Notes: a model not told the origin generated them from the letters alone. DNA of 64,000 nt from Micromonospora sp. WMMD1155 (GCF_029581275.1 NZ_CP120742.1:7280428-7344427); one strand, 5' to 3'. Shown: positions 9,498-18,746, numbered from the stretch's first letter. Numbers and translations: made by a program.

Positions 9498-10352
9498 TCA
9501 GTCGCGCGGGCCAGTGACCGTGAGAGCTTGGATTGCGGCTGCAGCGTTATTGGCCGCGAGCCAGCCGGCGGGGTTGCCACAGTCGTGGTACTGGCCGGTA
9601 ATGGGTTGGATCAGTACGTCGTGATCGCGTGCGAAGGCAGCGACGGCGTCGGTGGCCTGATACTCGCCGTTAGAGGCCGGGGTCAGCTTCTGGAAGTAGG
9701 CCACCGCGTCGGCGGGTAGCAGGGTGCGGCTGATGTTGATGTACGCGGTCGGTTCGCCGTAGCTGTCGGGCTTCTCCAAGAGCTCGTCGAGCAGGTGGTG
9801 GCCGGCTGCGGCGGTGCGTGGGTGGAGGATGCCGTATCGGTGGGCCTCGGCGCCCGGCACCGTAGCGGCGGCGAGCGCGGCCGGTGTACCAGCGGCGGCC
9901 CGGGCAGCCGCGAGGTCGGCGAGGTCGGATCCACCGTCGGCGCGGAGGAGAAGATCGTCCCCGGCGACAAGGAGGAAATCCTCGTTGCCGATGAACTCGG
10001 CGGCGATGATGGCAGGCAGCGCGGTGCCGTACCGGTCGTCGCGGGGCTGCTCGAGGAACGTGAAGTCGGCCTGGTGGTGTAGATCGGCGAGAGGCGCGTA
10101 CTTGTCCTGCCAGCCTCGTGCGCTGAAGTATGCCTTGAGGTCGTGGTCCTCGCTGAGGTAATGGCGCACCTGGCGGCCGGCTTCGCCGGGGGCGGTCACG
10201 ATCGCGATCTCGCGGGCACCGGCTGCGATGCAGTCGGCGACCGCGTAGGCCAGGACCGGATGGTTGAGGATCGGCAGCATGGACTTGTTGATCGTCTTGC
10301 CGATCGGAAAGAACCTGCTGCCCATGCCGGCAACAGCGATGACGGCCTTCAC
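9498..10352 (-). CDS. Sugar-phosphate nucleotidyltransferase (UTP-glucose-1-phosphate uridylyltransferase-like)
   Basis: This 284-residue GalU/RmlA-like enzyme should make an NDP-sugar from a sugar 1-phosphate. It has the N-terminal nucleotide loop in AVAGMGSRFFP (GxGxRFxP type), the second signature NKSMLPILNHPVLAYAV, and acidic metal-site residues in VAGDDLLL. GTG at 10352 is chosen because GAAAGG lies about 7 nt upstream. The usual GalU motif is GLGTRFLP, so this is a divergent member and the nucleotide and sugar preference cannot be set. It is the last gene of the leftward cluster but is separated from the glycosyltransferase gene by a hairpin, so it may be attenuated or have its own promoter. 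It probably supplies the donor for that glycosyltransferase. Confidence 0.8.
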   Translation of the reverse strand: MKAVIAVAGMGSRFFPIGKTINKSMLPILNHPVLAYAVADCIAAGAREIAIVTAPGEAGRQVRHYLSEDHDLKAYFSARGWQDKYAPLADLHHQADFTFLEQPRDDRYGTALPAIIAAEFIGNEDFLLVAGDDLLLRADGGSDLADLAAARAAAGTPAALAAATVPGAEAHRYGILHPRTAAAGHHLLDELLEKPDSYGEPTAYINISRTLLPADAVAYFQKLTPASNGEYQATDAVAAFARDHDVLIQPITGQYHDCGNPAGWLAANNAAAAIQALTVTGPRD

Positions 10353-10478
10353 TGACTCGCCTTTCGGTCGGAGGTGCACCGGCCGTCAGGGTGTTGCGAC
10401 GGTGAGCCGGGACGCGTATGCCCAGTTTACGGTCTGTCGGTCCAGATTCATGGCACATGGAGCACGCGCAACGAGCGG

Positions 10479-10507
10479 GGACCGCCGGCGGTTCAGTGCC
10501 GGCGGTC
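10479..10507 (-). terminator. Hairpin between glycosyltransferase and nucleotidyltransferase genes
   Basis: Perfect 11-bp stem GGACCGCCGGC / GCCGGCGGTCC with an 8-nt loop, starting 13 bp beyond the glycosyltransferase stop. No T-tract. It could end or attenuate the upstream four-gene transcript. Confidence 0.6.
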
Positions 10508-10519
10508 CGCGGCATCGCA

Positions 10520-12649
10520 TTAACGCGGGGTGGACGGCATGAGCAGGGTGGTGGGAGGACGCTCGGCGGCGGCTGCGGCCAGGGAGCCAGCGTGACGGAT
10601 CCGGTCCCACGTCGGCGTACGGCGAAGGTCGGGATCGAGACCATGGTGCAGTGCCTGCCGGTAGACGGCGTTCAGCATGGCGTCGTAGTCCCGCGGGGTT
10701 CCCCGCGGGCCCTCGACGTACTGGTGGAGAGCGGCGATCCCGACCTCGGCCACCGTGTAATTGCTTCGCCGAATGGCGGCGAGCAGATCGCTGTCGAACG
10801 CCAGGCTCTGGTCCGTGACGAGAGGCAGTGCGGCGCGTAGGGCGGCGACAGGGAAGGCTTTGAAGCCGGCCTGCGGGTCGGTGGTGTCGAGTTGCAGGAG
10901 GTCCCGGACGGCTCGCTGGTAGAGCAGAGCGGTCGGGACCGGGCCAGCGGGCGGGTAGTAGCCGTGGGAGTCGGGTCGGCGGCGGGAGCCGACGACGACG
11001 CCAACGGTGGGCTGGTCGAGGGCAGCGATGTGGAGACCGAGTTGGTCGAGCGGGTAGGTCAGGTCAAGGTCGGTGTAGGCCAAAATGGTGCGACCGGCAC
11101 CGGCGAGTTCGGCAAGACCCCACAGCACGGCGCCACCCTTGGCGCTGCCGTCGTCGGGGCGAGCCGTGATGGTCACGCGGATCTGCGGGTGATTGGTCTG
11201 GATCGTGTGGGCGGCTGCGCGGGCGGATGCGCAGTCGGTGCTCTCGTCGACCAGCAAGAGATCGGCGCGGGCGTCGGGGTGCGCTGCCAGGAGCCAGCCC
11301 AGTTGGGCGACCTTGGCAGCAAGCGCGTTGTCTCCGTTGAGGACGCGCGTTAGGCGTTGCGTCTCGGCGCGCATCGGCACGACGATGCCGAGGTCGGCAG
11401 GAACGGCCCGGGCCAGGAGTGCGGCCTTGGACCGGGCGGCCTTGATGGCGGCGATCAGGCCTGTGACGTGCAGGTCCGCAGGGATGCTGTCGCGGCGGTT
11501 CTTGGCAAGGCCGTGCACGAAGGCGATGAGGAGTCGGTCGTCGTAGTGCGGGAGAGGGCTGTGTGTCTGGTGGCCGGTGAGGTGGTTCGCGACAATGTGC
11601 AGCAGCATGCGACCGGTCGGGTCGGCGGCCCAGCATTCGTCAGGGGTGGGTGGGACGTCAGCTCTCGGCCAGGTAGTACGGACGTGTTCGGCGAGCAGGT
11701 CGTAGCCGGTCACCAGGGCACGCTGGGTGTCGTCCCAGCGGGCACCGTCGTCGGTGGCTTCGGCTGCCTGCCACGCCTCTTCCCAGCCGCTCTGGTGGGT
11801 GCGGGTGGTGCGGGCGGCAGTGACCTGCTGCCAGCGGCTCCGTACGGCGGGCCAAGCGCAGGGGAGGTCTCCGCCGGAGGCGAGAGTATCGGCAGCATCC
11901 TCGGTCATGGCGAGGGCCTGACTAGCCTGGGCGGGGGTGTCGGCAGCCGTTGTCATCGCGTCGAACCAAAGCTCGGCGGCCAGCGTCAGTCCGGCGGTGT
12001 GGTGGGCCAGGTCGCGGACCGTCTGCTCGCGCCGCGCGATCAGCCCGGCGCGTACCCGGTGGCGGCGGGCACGGGTAAGAGCGGCGGTGGCAGCCAGGTC
12101 GACCTGGGCTGTCGGAGCGTGGCTGGCGCGGGCATCGAGCAACGCGATCAGCCCCGTCTCGGCCGGATCGCTGAGCGTGTCTGCGTCCAGCAACGGGGCC
12201 AGAAGCTCGCCAAGGACGGCTGGATCCGCAGCTGCGGCGGACTCGCGGAAGCGTTCGCCGCTCAGATAGGTGTCGTCGACCGATGCGGGCTGGTGGGCCA
12301 GGGCGGCGACAGTACGAGCGAAGGTGTGACACGTGCCGGGCGCGGCGGCGTCGGGGAAGAGCCTGCCTCGTAGGGTGCCCGTTGCCCGTTTGGCGTCGGG
12401 CCGGTGCGCGGCCAGCAACGCGAGCGAGGTGAGTGGCAGGTCTGCGCGGTCGTCGAGTGCTCGGGCGACCCGGTCCGCGACTGGCATTGCGGTGATCGAC
12501 AGCAGCGCGCGTACGGTGGCTGGCTCCGGGTCGGCGGTCGTGGCCAGGAGCACGGCGAGGTCGGCGTGCTCGGCGTCGAGGCGGTTCAGCAACGGGGACT
12601 TGGCCAGGGGCGCGAAAACCCGGACTGGGGTGGGCCGGGCGGCGGTCAT
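10520..12649 (-). CDS. Two-domain protein with C-terminal GT2 glycosyltransferase
   Basis: This 709-residue protein has an Ala-rich helical N-terminal region (about 1-410) of unknown function and a GT-A type glycosyltransferase domain (about 419-660). The GT2 part shows GIVVPMRAET, LLVDESTD near 466-473 and a DLD (DxD) metal motif near 527-529, then the GSRRRPDSHG acceptor loop. ATG at 12649 overlaps the stop of the radical SAM gene (ATGA). An N-terminal extension in the same frame runs antiparallel into that gene and is not credible. No membrane segments are seen, so it acts in the cytosol, presumably glycosylating a small molecule or protein made by the same operon (inference). Confidence 0.8.
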   Translation of the reverse strand: MTAARPTPVRVFAPLAKSPLLNRLDAEHADLAVLLATTADPEPATVRALLSITAMPVADRVARALDDRADLPLTSLALLAAHRPDAKRATGTLRGRLFPDAAAPGTCHTFARTVAALAHQPASVDDTYLSGERFRESAAAADPAVLGELLAPLLDADTLSDPAETGLIALLDARASHAPTAQVDLAATAALTRARRHRVRAGLIARREQTVRDLAHHTAGLTLAAELWFDAMTTAADTPAQASQALAMTEDAADTLASGGDLPCAWPAVRSRWQQVTAARTTRTHQSGWEEAWQAAEATDDGARWDDTQRALVTGYDLLAEHVRTTWPRADVPPTPDECWAADPTGRMLLHIVANHLTGHQTHSPLPHYDDRLLIAFVHGLAKNRRDSIPADLHVTGLIAAIKAARSKAALLARAVPADLGIVVPMRAETQRLTRVLNGDNALAAKVAQLGWLLAAHPDARADLLLVDESTDCASARAAAHTIQTNHPQIRVTITARPDDGSAKGGAVLWGLAELAGAGRTILAYTDLDLTYPLDQLGLHIAALDQPTVGVVVGSRRRPDSHGYYPPAGPVPTALLYQRAVRDLLQLDTTDPQAGFKAFPVAALRAALPLVTDQSLAFDSDLLAAIRRSNYTVAEVGIAALHQYVEGPRGTPRDYDAMLNAVYRQALHHGLDPDLRRTPTWDRIRHAGSLAAAAAERPPTTLLMPSTPR

Positions 12650-14220
12650 CGCGTGAGCCTTGCGGCGACGAGTTCGGCGGCTTGCCGGGCGGTGTGGACC
12701 GGGAAGAGCAGGTTCTGGCGCAGGAATGTCCGCTCGAACTGGCTCAGTGGGGCGTGGATGACGGTGGTAGTAGAGGTGATATCCACGCGGGCATCGGGGC
12801 GGCCGATGCGAGCGAGCAATTGTCGTACCGTCTCCTCCTCCGGCGGCTGCGCTGCGGCGCAAATCTGGTGCTGCGCAGTGGGACAGCGCAGGCGGCAGTT
12901 GGTGGTCGGCAGGTCGTAGTGGCCGTTGTAGTCGGGGATGTAACTGCCGCGTTCCACCGCACGACCACACGAGGACCTCTTCAGTACGGCGGGACGGCAG
13001 TCCGCGGGCACATCGGCGTACACCTCAGCGAAAGCGGCCATGATCCGCGCCTCAGTGTCGGCAGTGAGCAGCTTTTTGCCTGGCTTGAACGTGCCCGTGG
13101 GCAGGGGCAGGCCGTAGCTCATGAAGCTGTGGACGTGGTCGTCGGCGAACTTGAGCCCACCGAGGACCACGGTGCGGGCACCGGCGTCTTTGAAGGTCTG
13201 CCAGACGTGACGCAGGTGCGCGTCAGTGGTGTTGAGTCCTTCGGCGATCGGTCGGTAGTACGCCAGCACGTTGATCTTGTCGGATTGCAGGATGCGGCGC
13301 AGGAAACGCAGCCGGCGTTCGCGGTTGGGCGGCTCGATCGACTCGGGCATGGCGGCGTAGCAGACGTTGACGTCGAGATCGACGTGCACGAGGGACTCGA
13401 GACATTCGATCTGCTCATCGGACAGGGCGTACTTGGTGATGCACGAGACCCGGTTGGTCAGCCCGAGCTCGTCGAGTAGCTGCAGTGCGTGCCAGGTCCG
13501 GGGCCAGAGCTTCGGCAGGAACGCCTCGGACGTGGACATGTGCAGCCCGATGGGCGTGTGGTGCGGCGTGAACCACGGGTGGGAGAGCAGCCGCGCGACG
13601 ACGTCCTCCGGTTCGAGGAAACCGGTCGGCTCCCAGGAGCCGAGGTAGCCGTCGACGGTGTCGCCTTCGCGCCGGTAGCAGTACGCGCACATCAGGGGGC
13701 AGCCGATGCCGAAGTCAGCCGACATGCCGCCCTTCATTTGCGAGATCATGTAGCTGGTGTTCAACCCGTCGGGACCGGCTGCTGCCTGGCTCGCCGCGAT
13801 CTCCTCCACAGTGGCGATCGGCGCGAACCCGGCCGGCAGCACCGACTTGAACGCATGTGGAGCGTCCGGGGTGCCGACGACGCCGGGCCACGCGAAGGTG
13901 CAGCGCAGCGCGAAACCCAAGACGTCGCTTTGGTCGGCGTCGAGACCGTGGGTACGGGTGAGGGGCGTCACCGTGCGGGTGGGTAGTTCCTGCAGTGGGA
14001 CCCGGCGGCCGGTCGGCTCATGCAGCAACCGCCCGGTGAGGACCTCGGTCACGGCGCGCTGCAGCGGCCCGTCGGCGAGCTGCCGCGCCGCGTCGACAAC
14101 CGGATAGGGGTCGGCGATGTCGAGTATCGCTTGCAGGGCGCGGGCGACCTCTGAGCGGGCCTCGCTGCGAAGTAACGATGGAGGGTCGGTGACGGTGAGT
14201 GCGCTGGATAAGCTGCTCAC
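12646..14220 (-). CDS. Radical SAM enzyme with extra C-terminal Cys cluster
   Basis: This 524-residue protein carries the 4Fe-4S motif CPLMCAYC (CxxxCxxC, C174/C178/C181) and the following Y-x-R. TIM-barrel features include LHMSTSEAFLP and TVVLGGLKF. A second group of Cys near the C-terminus (SSCGRA; NCRLRCPTAQHQIC) could hold an auxiliary cluster. The start is GTG at 14220 with GGAG 5 nt upstream, two bases after the dehydrogenase stop. Length and the distant C-terminal Cys recall spore-photoproduct-lyase-like and other non-SPASM radical SAM proteins, but the reaction cannot be assigned. It overlaps the glycosyltransferase start by 4 bp, so these steps are probably consecutive. Confidence 0.85.
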   Translation of the reverse strand: MSSLSSALTVTDPPSLLRSEARSEVARALQAILDIADPYPVVDAARQLADGPLQRAVTEVLTGRLLHEPTGRRVPLQELPTRTVTPLTRTHGLDADQSDVLGFALRCTFAWPGVVGTPDAPHAFKSVLPAGFAPIATVEEIAASQAAAGPDGLNTSYMISQMKGGMSADFGIGCPLMCAYCYRREGDTVDGYLGSWEPTGFLEPEDVVARLLSHPWFTPHHTPIGLHMSTSEAFLPKLWPRTWHALQLLDELGLTNRVSCITKYALSDEQIECLESLVHVDLDVNVCYAAMPESIEPPNRERRLRFLRRILQSDKINVLAYYRPIAEGLNTTDAHLRHVWQTFKDAGARTVVLGGLKFADDHVHSFMSYGLPLPTGTFKPGKKLLTADTEARIMAAFAEVYADVPADCRPAVLKRSSCGRAVERGSYIPDYNGHYDLPTTNCRLRCPTAQHQICAAAQPPEEETVRQLLARIGRPDARVDITSTTTVIHAPLSQFERTFLRQNLLFPVHTARQAAELVAARLTR

Positions 14221-14222
14221 AG

Positions 14223-15272
14223 CTACTCCTCTGCTGATCCGATGATGGAGCGGGAAGGGTCGGGCTGGATCCATCCGTGGGGAGCACGGACATGCGCGCG
14301 CCGGCCGGCGTCGATGAGCGCGGCGAGATCGTCGGGGTCGATGGGAATGCCGCTTTGGCGGGTCCGGTCGCGGTAAGACCAAGCGCGGTCCCCGGGCATC
14401 CGGGCGCCCTGATCGCGCACCTCGCGGGCAACGGTGGCAACTCCGGCGGCGAGCGAATCGCCGATGCCGAGGCGGCGAGGGTCGACAGCTACGACCAATA
14501 GGCCGCGACCGTCATCCCCGGCCGGCAACGGGGCGCTGCCCGTCAACGCGCCAACCAGCAGCTCTAAGACGATCGCTAGGGCCTGGCCGCGCTCACCCGG
14601 TGGCAGCAAGACCGCAGCGAGTTTCGGGTCGTGGGCCGCGAGTCCATCTGCGCCGAGGGCACACCCGTCCGGCAACATCTGTCGATCGCGAGCCAGCTGC
14701 TGGACTCGGCCCCAGGAAGTCGCGGCTGCGGCCAGGTCCACCAGTACGGGACGTTGCGGGTCCGCGCCTGGGACGGCAACCGCGATTGCGCTACTGCCGA
14801 GTACCGGCCTGCTGGTGCCGCCGTGCAGGGCCACGCTTTGCGCCGACGCCTGAGCGGCGGCCACACCCACCAGCCCGCGCCGGGCCAACTGCGCTGCAGG
14901 GATGCCGAGCGCGCCGACATGACCGGTCCGGCGAACGGTCACGGCGGCGACGCCGCAACGCCGAGCGCGCAGCATTACCGCGGTGACCGCTAAGCGGGCC
15001 GCTACCGGTCCCGGGGCCAGGTCTGCATCCACCACCAGGATCGCCTCCCCGCCGGGTACGGTCCGGATCAAGGGACGCGGATTCAGGCGCCCGGTGCGGA
15101 GCTTGTCCAGGTAGTTAGGGGCCAATCGACTGCCGTGGCCGGGGATGCCGCGAAGGTCAGCCTCCACATGGGCGTCGGCCATCACCCTCGCCCCCGGTCG
15201 GTTCATTCCCGCTGCCTCGTACAGGCACTGCAGGAAACCGGCGAGCTGGCCCGGTGGCACCCGAGTCACCAT
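14223..15272 (-). CDS. Malate/L-lactate dehydrogenase family (Ldh2) oxidoreductase
   Basis: This 349-residue NAD(P)-dependent dehydrogenase is of the Ldh2/YlbC/AllD family, which is unrelated to the Rossmann-type lactate dehydrogenases and oxidises 2-hydroxy acids such as malate or ureidoglycolate. Family signatures include the N-terminal AHVEADLRGIPGHGSRL pattern with catalytic His, VRRTGHVGALG, and a C-terminal Arg-rich segment with MPGDRAW. ATG at 15272 overlaps the upstream GH3-like gene by 7 bp; GTG at 15269 is an alternative. In this operon it probably oxidises a hydroxyl of the product or makes a 2-oxo-acid precursor (inference). The substrate is unknown. Confidence 0.82.
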   Translation of the reverse strand: MVTRVPPGQLAGFLQCLYEAAGMNRPGARVMADAHVEADLRGIPGHGSRLAPNYLDKLRTGRLNPRPLIRTVPGGEAILVVDADLAPGPVAARLAVTAVMLRARRCGVAAVTVRRTGHVGALGIPAAQLARRGLVGVAAAQASAQSVALHGGTSRPVLGSSAIAVAVPGADPQRPVLVDLAAAATSWGRVQQLARDRQMLPDGCALGADGLAAHDPKLAAVLLPPGERGQALAIVLELLVGALTGSAPLPAGDDGRGLLVVAVDPRRLGIGDSLAAGVATVAREVRDQGARMPGDRAWSYRDRTRQSGIPIDPDDLAALIDAGRRAHVRAPHGWIQPDPSRSIIGSAEE

Positions 15273-16864
15273 GACGCACCGCAGACCGGTAAGGCGCCGT
15301 GGGCGCGGCCGCTGCTGCACAAAATTCGGGCCAACGCCGCGGCAGAGGGCCGGTGCGGGCTGAACGCGGCCACCAGCACGGGCGCGGGTGAACCGAGCAG
15401 GTCGTCCACGTCGCCGAGCGCAGCCTGGACAACTGTCCGTCCGAGTTCGGTCAGCCGGGTGGCCTCCCGGGCAGCCCCACTCAGACCCGCGGTGGTGGTG
15501 CGGGTGTCGTAGCCGTAGACGACTACCGGACCAGCTGTCGGCACCGGGGCACCGACAGGCACCTGCAAAATACGGTGGTGCGGGGCGAGCAGCGCCGGCA
15601 GATAGTCCGGCGCGTGGCGGGCACTGTCAGCCCGACGCTGTCCGGCGTCGGGCACCCTCACCAGTGCCAGCACCTTGCCGGGCGGCACGTCCAACGGAAG
15701 GAGACGGGTGCCGCGCACCACCGTTACCGACCGGTCGGCGACCCGGTCAGCCGCCCTCCAGGCTGATGCGTTCGCCTGCTGCCAGGTCGGCCGGGCGGAG
15801 CCGGGCGTCAAGCCGTACCGGCGGTGCAGAGCCTGCACACGGGCCACAGCCGCGCCGACCCGTTGACGGTCGATCACGCCGTGCTCGACAGCGTCTATGA
15901 GCGCCTGCACGACCTCCGCCCGACGCCGAACTGCGGCGGCCCGCTCGGCCGGCTGCTTGCTCCGGCGGGAGACCTCCGAGTCCAGCATCACGATGTCGAC
16001 GCCGGCCGCCACCGCCGCGACCGCCGCCCGGGTCAGGCCACCGAGCGGCTGGTGCACCGCTCGGATCGACAGGTTCTCGCTCACCGTTACACCGTCGAAA
16101 CCCAGCTCGTCGCGTAGCACGCCGAGCACGCGCGGCGATGCCAACGCGGGCCGATTGTCAAGGGCAAGGACGGTATGACTGCCAACCATCACGCATGCCA
16201 CTTGCGCGTCAATCGCCGCACGGAACGGCTGCAACGCACCTGGGCCGAGCCGGTCAACGACCGGCGCGACGTGATGGGGATCTGCGCCGACTCCGCCCAG
16301 ACCCGGGAAATGCTTGGCGGTCGCCGCCACGCCAGCCGCCTGCAGTCCGCGTACGAAGGCCGCCGCCAGCAGCCCTACCTGCTCAGGATCCGACCCGAAA
16401 GCGCGGGTACCGACCGCAGTAAGCGCTGGCCACGACGCGGTGTCACAGACCGGAGCCAAATTCCACGTCAGCCCGACCGCCCGCAACTGCTCACCGATCG
16501 CCAGGCCCGCCGACTCGGCTAAGCCCTCGTCCCTCGCCGCACCGAGCGCCAGGTTCCCGGGCAACTGAGCGACGCCCTGCCAGTCCAACGCGTTCAACCG
16601 ACCACCCTCCTGATTGACGCTCAGCAGCAGCGGAAGGGAGCGTGCCGAGCTGCTGCTCGCCGACTGAGTGACCTGGCGCAACTGAGCTGGGCTGGTGACA
16701 ATGCCCTTACTGATCCGGCCCGGCTCAGAAGCGGCCTCCTGGTGCGGCAATTGGACGGGACCGTCGAGACCTAGCGACCTCCGCCCAGGACGGACCAGCA
16801 GGTCGATCTGAGCGGCGAGGGCGGAATCGGTTCCGCCCGATCGCCCGGGTGCGCTGGGTGGCAT
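15266..16864 (-). CDS. Glycoside hydrolase family 3-like protein with altered nucleophile
   Basis: This 532-residue protein resembles NagZ-type beta-N-acetylhexosaminidases. It has LSVNQEGGRL (usually DQEGG), KHFPGLG from residue 184 and the acid/base dyad D195/H197 in ADPHH. The nucleophile motif reads TVSENLSI, placing Glu263 where the family has Asp (SDxLxM). A C-terminal domain (about 360-532) resembles the GH3 alpha/beta sandwich. No signal peptide is seen, so it is probably cytosolic. ATG at 16864 has GGGAGAG about 6 nt upstream. It is the first gene of the leftward operon. It may be a hydrolase, a phosphorylase-like enzyme or a catalytically changed relative. Confidence 0.82.
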   Translation of the reverse strand: MPPSAPGRSGGTDSALAAQIDLLVRPGRRSLGLDGPVQLPHQEAASEPGRISKGIVTSPAQLRQVTQSASSSSARSLPLLLSVNQEGGRLNALDWQGVAQLPGNLALGAARDEGLAESAGLAIGEQLRAVGLTWNLAPVCDTASWPALTAVGTRAFGSDPEQVGLLAAAFVRGLQAAGVAATAKHFPGLGGVGADPHHVAPVVDRLGPGALQPFRAAIDAQVACVMVGSHTVLALDNRPALASPRVLGVLRDELGFDGVTVSENLSIRAVHQPLGGLTRAAVAAVAAGVDIVMLDSEVSRRSKQPAERAAAVRRRAEVVQALIDAVEHGVIDRQRVGAAVARVQALHRRYGLTPGSARPTWQQANASAWRAADRVADRSVTVVRGTRLLPLDVPPGKVLALVRVPDAGQRRADSARHAPDYLPALLAPHHRILQVPVGAPVPTAGPVVVYGYDTRTTTAGLSGAAREATRLTELGRTVVQAALGDVDDLLGSPAPVLVAAFSPHRPSAAALARILCSSGRAHGALPVCGASW

Positions 16865-17146
16865 AGCGGCTCTCCCTTGCGGCTGGGGTCGGCAAGCGGG
16901 CGTGGCCCAGACGACCGGCACGGCGACCCAAGGTCCGGCGGTATCCATTCACAGAAGCTGAGGCGATGCTGGCGCCCGTCCCCGTCGCGGCCGATGCCAA
17001 CTGGCGCAGCCCTCCAACGACCAGGGGTACGCCGGCTCCGCGCTCCACCGCATGTTCATGGGGCGTACGAACAGGGTGGAGCTGACGGGAGGTCAGCGCC
17101 CCGTTCTCAACGCTCCCCCTTGGAGTCGTAAGAGTGAATCCCCGGC

Positions 17147-17171
17147 ATGCGGACGAAGCAGATGTCCGCAT
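17147..17171. promoter_or_regulatory. Dyad operator ATGCGGAC-N9-GTCCGCAT, copy 1
   Basis: Perfect 8-bp inverted repeat ATGCGGAC / GTCCGCAT with a 9-bp spacer, inside the 451-bp region (16865-17315) between the divergent GH3-like operon and the XRE regulator gene. An identical dyad with the same spacer length lies at 20670-20694. This one is 145 bp before the regulator start and 283 bp before the GH3-like start. The rest of the interval shows no gene. It is the likely binding site of the adjacent XRE regulator (inference). Confidence 0.7.
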
Positions 17172-17315
17172 GGCCCGCGCTGACAATGCGGATCACTCAC
17201 CGACGATGTTTGGCGTGCTTGGTTGCGTCTTGCCGGACCGTGAGTGACCCTATGTGCGCGATGTCCATGCCGCTCGATTCCATTTGATACGGGAGTGGCC
17301 TGAGGAGGCGGTGTC

Positions 17316-18746
17316 ATGGGTCAGACCCCGCGGGCGCTGCAGCCGTCCTTATCCGAGCGCCACTTCTTCGGTGCCGAATTACGCCGGATGCGGGAGCGGG
17401 CCGACCTCTCCCAGGCGCGGCTGGGCGCCATGATCCGCTTCAGCGCTGATCTGGTTCAACGGGTCGAGACAGCGGACCGATTTCCCTCCCGGGAGTTCGT
17501 CGAGGCATGCGACAGAGCGCTGGCGGCCGACGGCGCCTTGATTCGGCTGCTGCCGCTGCTAGGGAAGAGGCCGAATAGCGAGGGCGAGCCATCGGTGTCC
17601 TCACCGGCCGGCGATGCAGGCGTCGCCAACCTGCTGCGTACCTACTCGGCGCGACCGTCGGGGACGTCTGAGATGGTCATCCGGGTTCCGTTTCAACCAG
17701 GGGTCCTTGATCGTGCCGCCCTGGACTGGCTGAATGCCTCAGCCGGTCCCCTCCTCTCCGTGACCCGGCGGCCTGGCTCGCCTGATCAGGTCCGCGAAGA
17801 GGACATCTTCTCCGCTGAGACGGCCCTTGAAATGTTCCGGCAGTTGGACCACACGCACGGTGCTGGACGAGTCCACGCTCAGGTGCAGCGATACATCGAG
17901 GATGAGCTGAACCGGTTGCTGGCGAACCCTCCCGCCTCGGAAGCAATCGGTCGGCGCTTGTACACGTTGGCGGCTGGCTTCTTCGAGCTGTGTGGCTACC
18001 AGGCGGTCGATACCGGTGCCCATGGTCTCGCGCAGCGCCGCTACCTACGCGCGTTGCGGCTGACGCAGGCCGCCGACGACCGCCTCTACGGCAGCTACCT
18101 GCTGGCTGTAAACATCGGCCATCTCGCGCTGCATTGCGGTCACCCCGAGCCGGCCCTGCGGATGGCGCTTACGGCGGTGCGAGGCGGTGAGGGTCTGGCG
18201 ACGCCAGCCGTCAAGGCAGGGCTACACGCCGTGGTGGCACGCTCGCACGCCCGACTCGGACGTGAGGGCGAGTGCCTCAGGCACCTCGACATCGCGGAGG
18301 GACATCTGGCCCGCAGCCGGCCTGAGGACGAGCCGACGTGGATTCGGTACTTCACGACGGCCTATCTGGCGGACGAGATGGCCCATTGCTTCCATGACCT
18401 GGGCAGACCGCAGCAGACTCAGCAGCACCTGGCTGTCGCGCTTGCCGCGTTGAGTCCCACGCACGTCCGTCGTCTTGCCATCGACACCGCGCTACTGGCC
18501 TCGTCGTTGGCAGCCGCCGGCCGCATTGATGAAGCGTGCGTTGCTGGCCGAGAGGCGGTAGATCATGCAGCGAAGACCGCCTCGCACCGTTGCTTGCAGC
18601 GCGTCGTCGAGGTCCAAGCGGACCTTGAGCCCTACCGGTGCGAGCTAGAGGTTCGTGAGTTCGGCGAATACGTTCGCCATCAGCTGCCGCTCGCGGCAGT
18701 GCGACCGCCTCGACTGGCCGCGGCAGCTGCTATCGCTTCCCGGTAG
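17316..18746 (+). CDS. XRE-family regulator with TPR-like sensor domain
   Basis: This 476-residue protein has an N-terminal Cro/C1-type helix-turn-helix (residues 18-75; LRRMRERADLSQARLGAMI then VQRVETADRFPS). A long helical C-terminal region carries tetratricopeptide-like repeats (RALRLTQAADDRLYGSYLLAV; GLHAVVARSHARLGREGECL). Such actinobacterial regulators commonly control development or specialised metabolism and sense a ligand or peptide through the repeats. ATG at 17316 has GAGGAGG 7 nt upstream. It is divergent from the radical SAM operon, and its end overlaps the convergent peptidase gene by 67 bp. The two identical dyads at 17147 and 20670 are good candidates for its operators. Confidence 0.85.
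   Translation: MGQTPRALQPSLSERHFFGAELRRMRERADLSQARLGAMIRFSADLVQRVETADRFPSREFVEACDRALAADGALIRLLPLLGKRPNSEGEPSVSSPAGDAGVANLLRTYSARPSGTSEMVIRVPFQPGVLDRAALDWLNASAGPLLSVTRRPGSPDQVREEDIFSAETALEMFRQLDHTHGAGRVHAQVQRYIEDELNRLLANPPASEAIGRRLYTLAAGFFELCGYQAVDTGAHGLAQRRYLRALRLTQAADDRLYGSYLLAVNIGHLALHCGHPEPALRMALTAVRGGEGLATPAVKAGLHAVVARSHARLGREGECLRHLDIAEGHLARSRPEDEPTWIRYFTTAYLADEMAHCFHDLGRPQQTQQHLAVALAALSPTHVRRLAIDTALLASSLAAAGRIDEACVAGREAVDHAAKTASHRCLQRVVEVQADLEPYRCELEVREFGEYVRHQLPLAAVRPPRLAAAAAIASR

Noticed and set aside
9321..9719. Plus-strand frame across the gap before the nucleotidyltransferase
   Set aside because: Half of it is antisense to the nucleotidyltransferase gene and it has no recognised motif.
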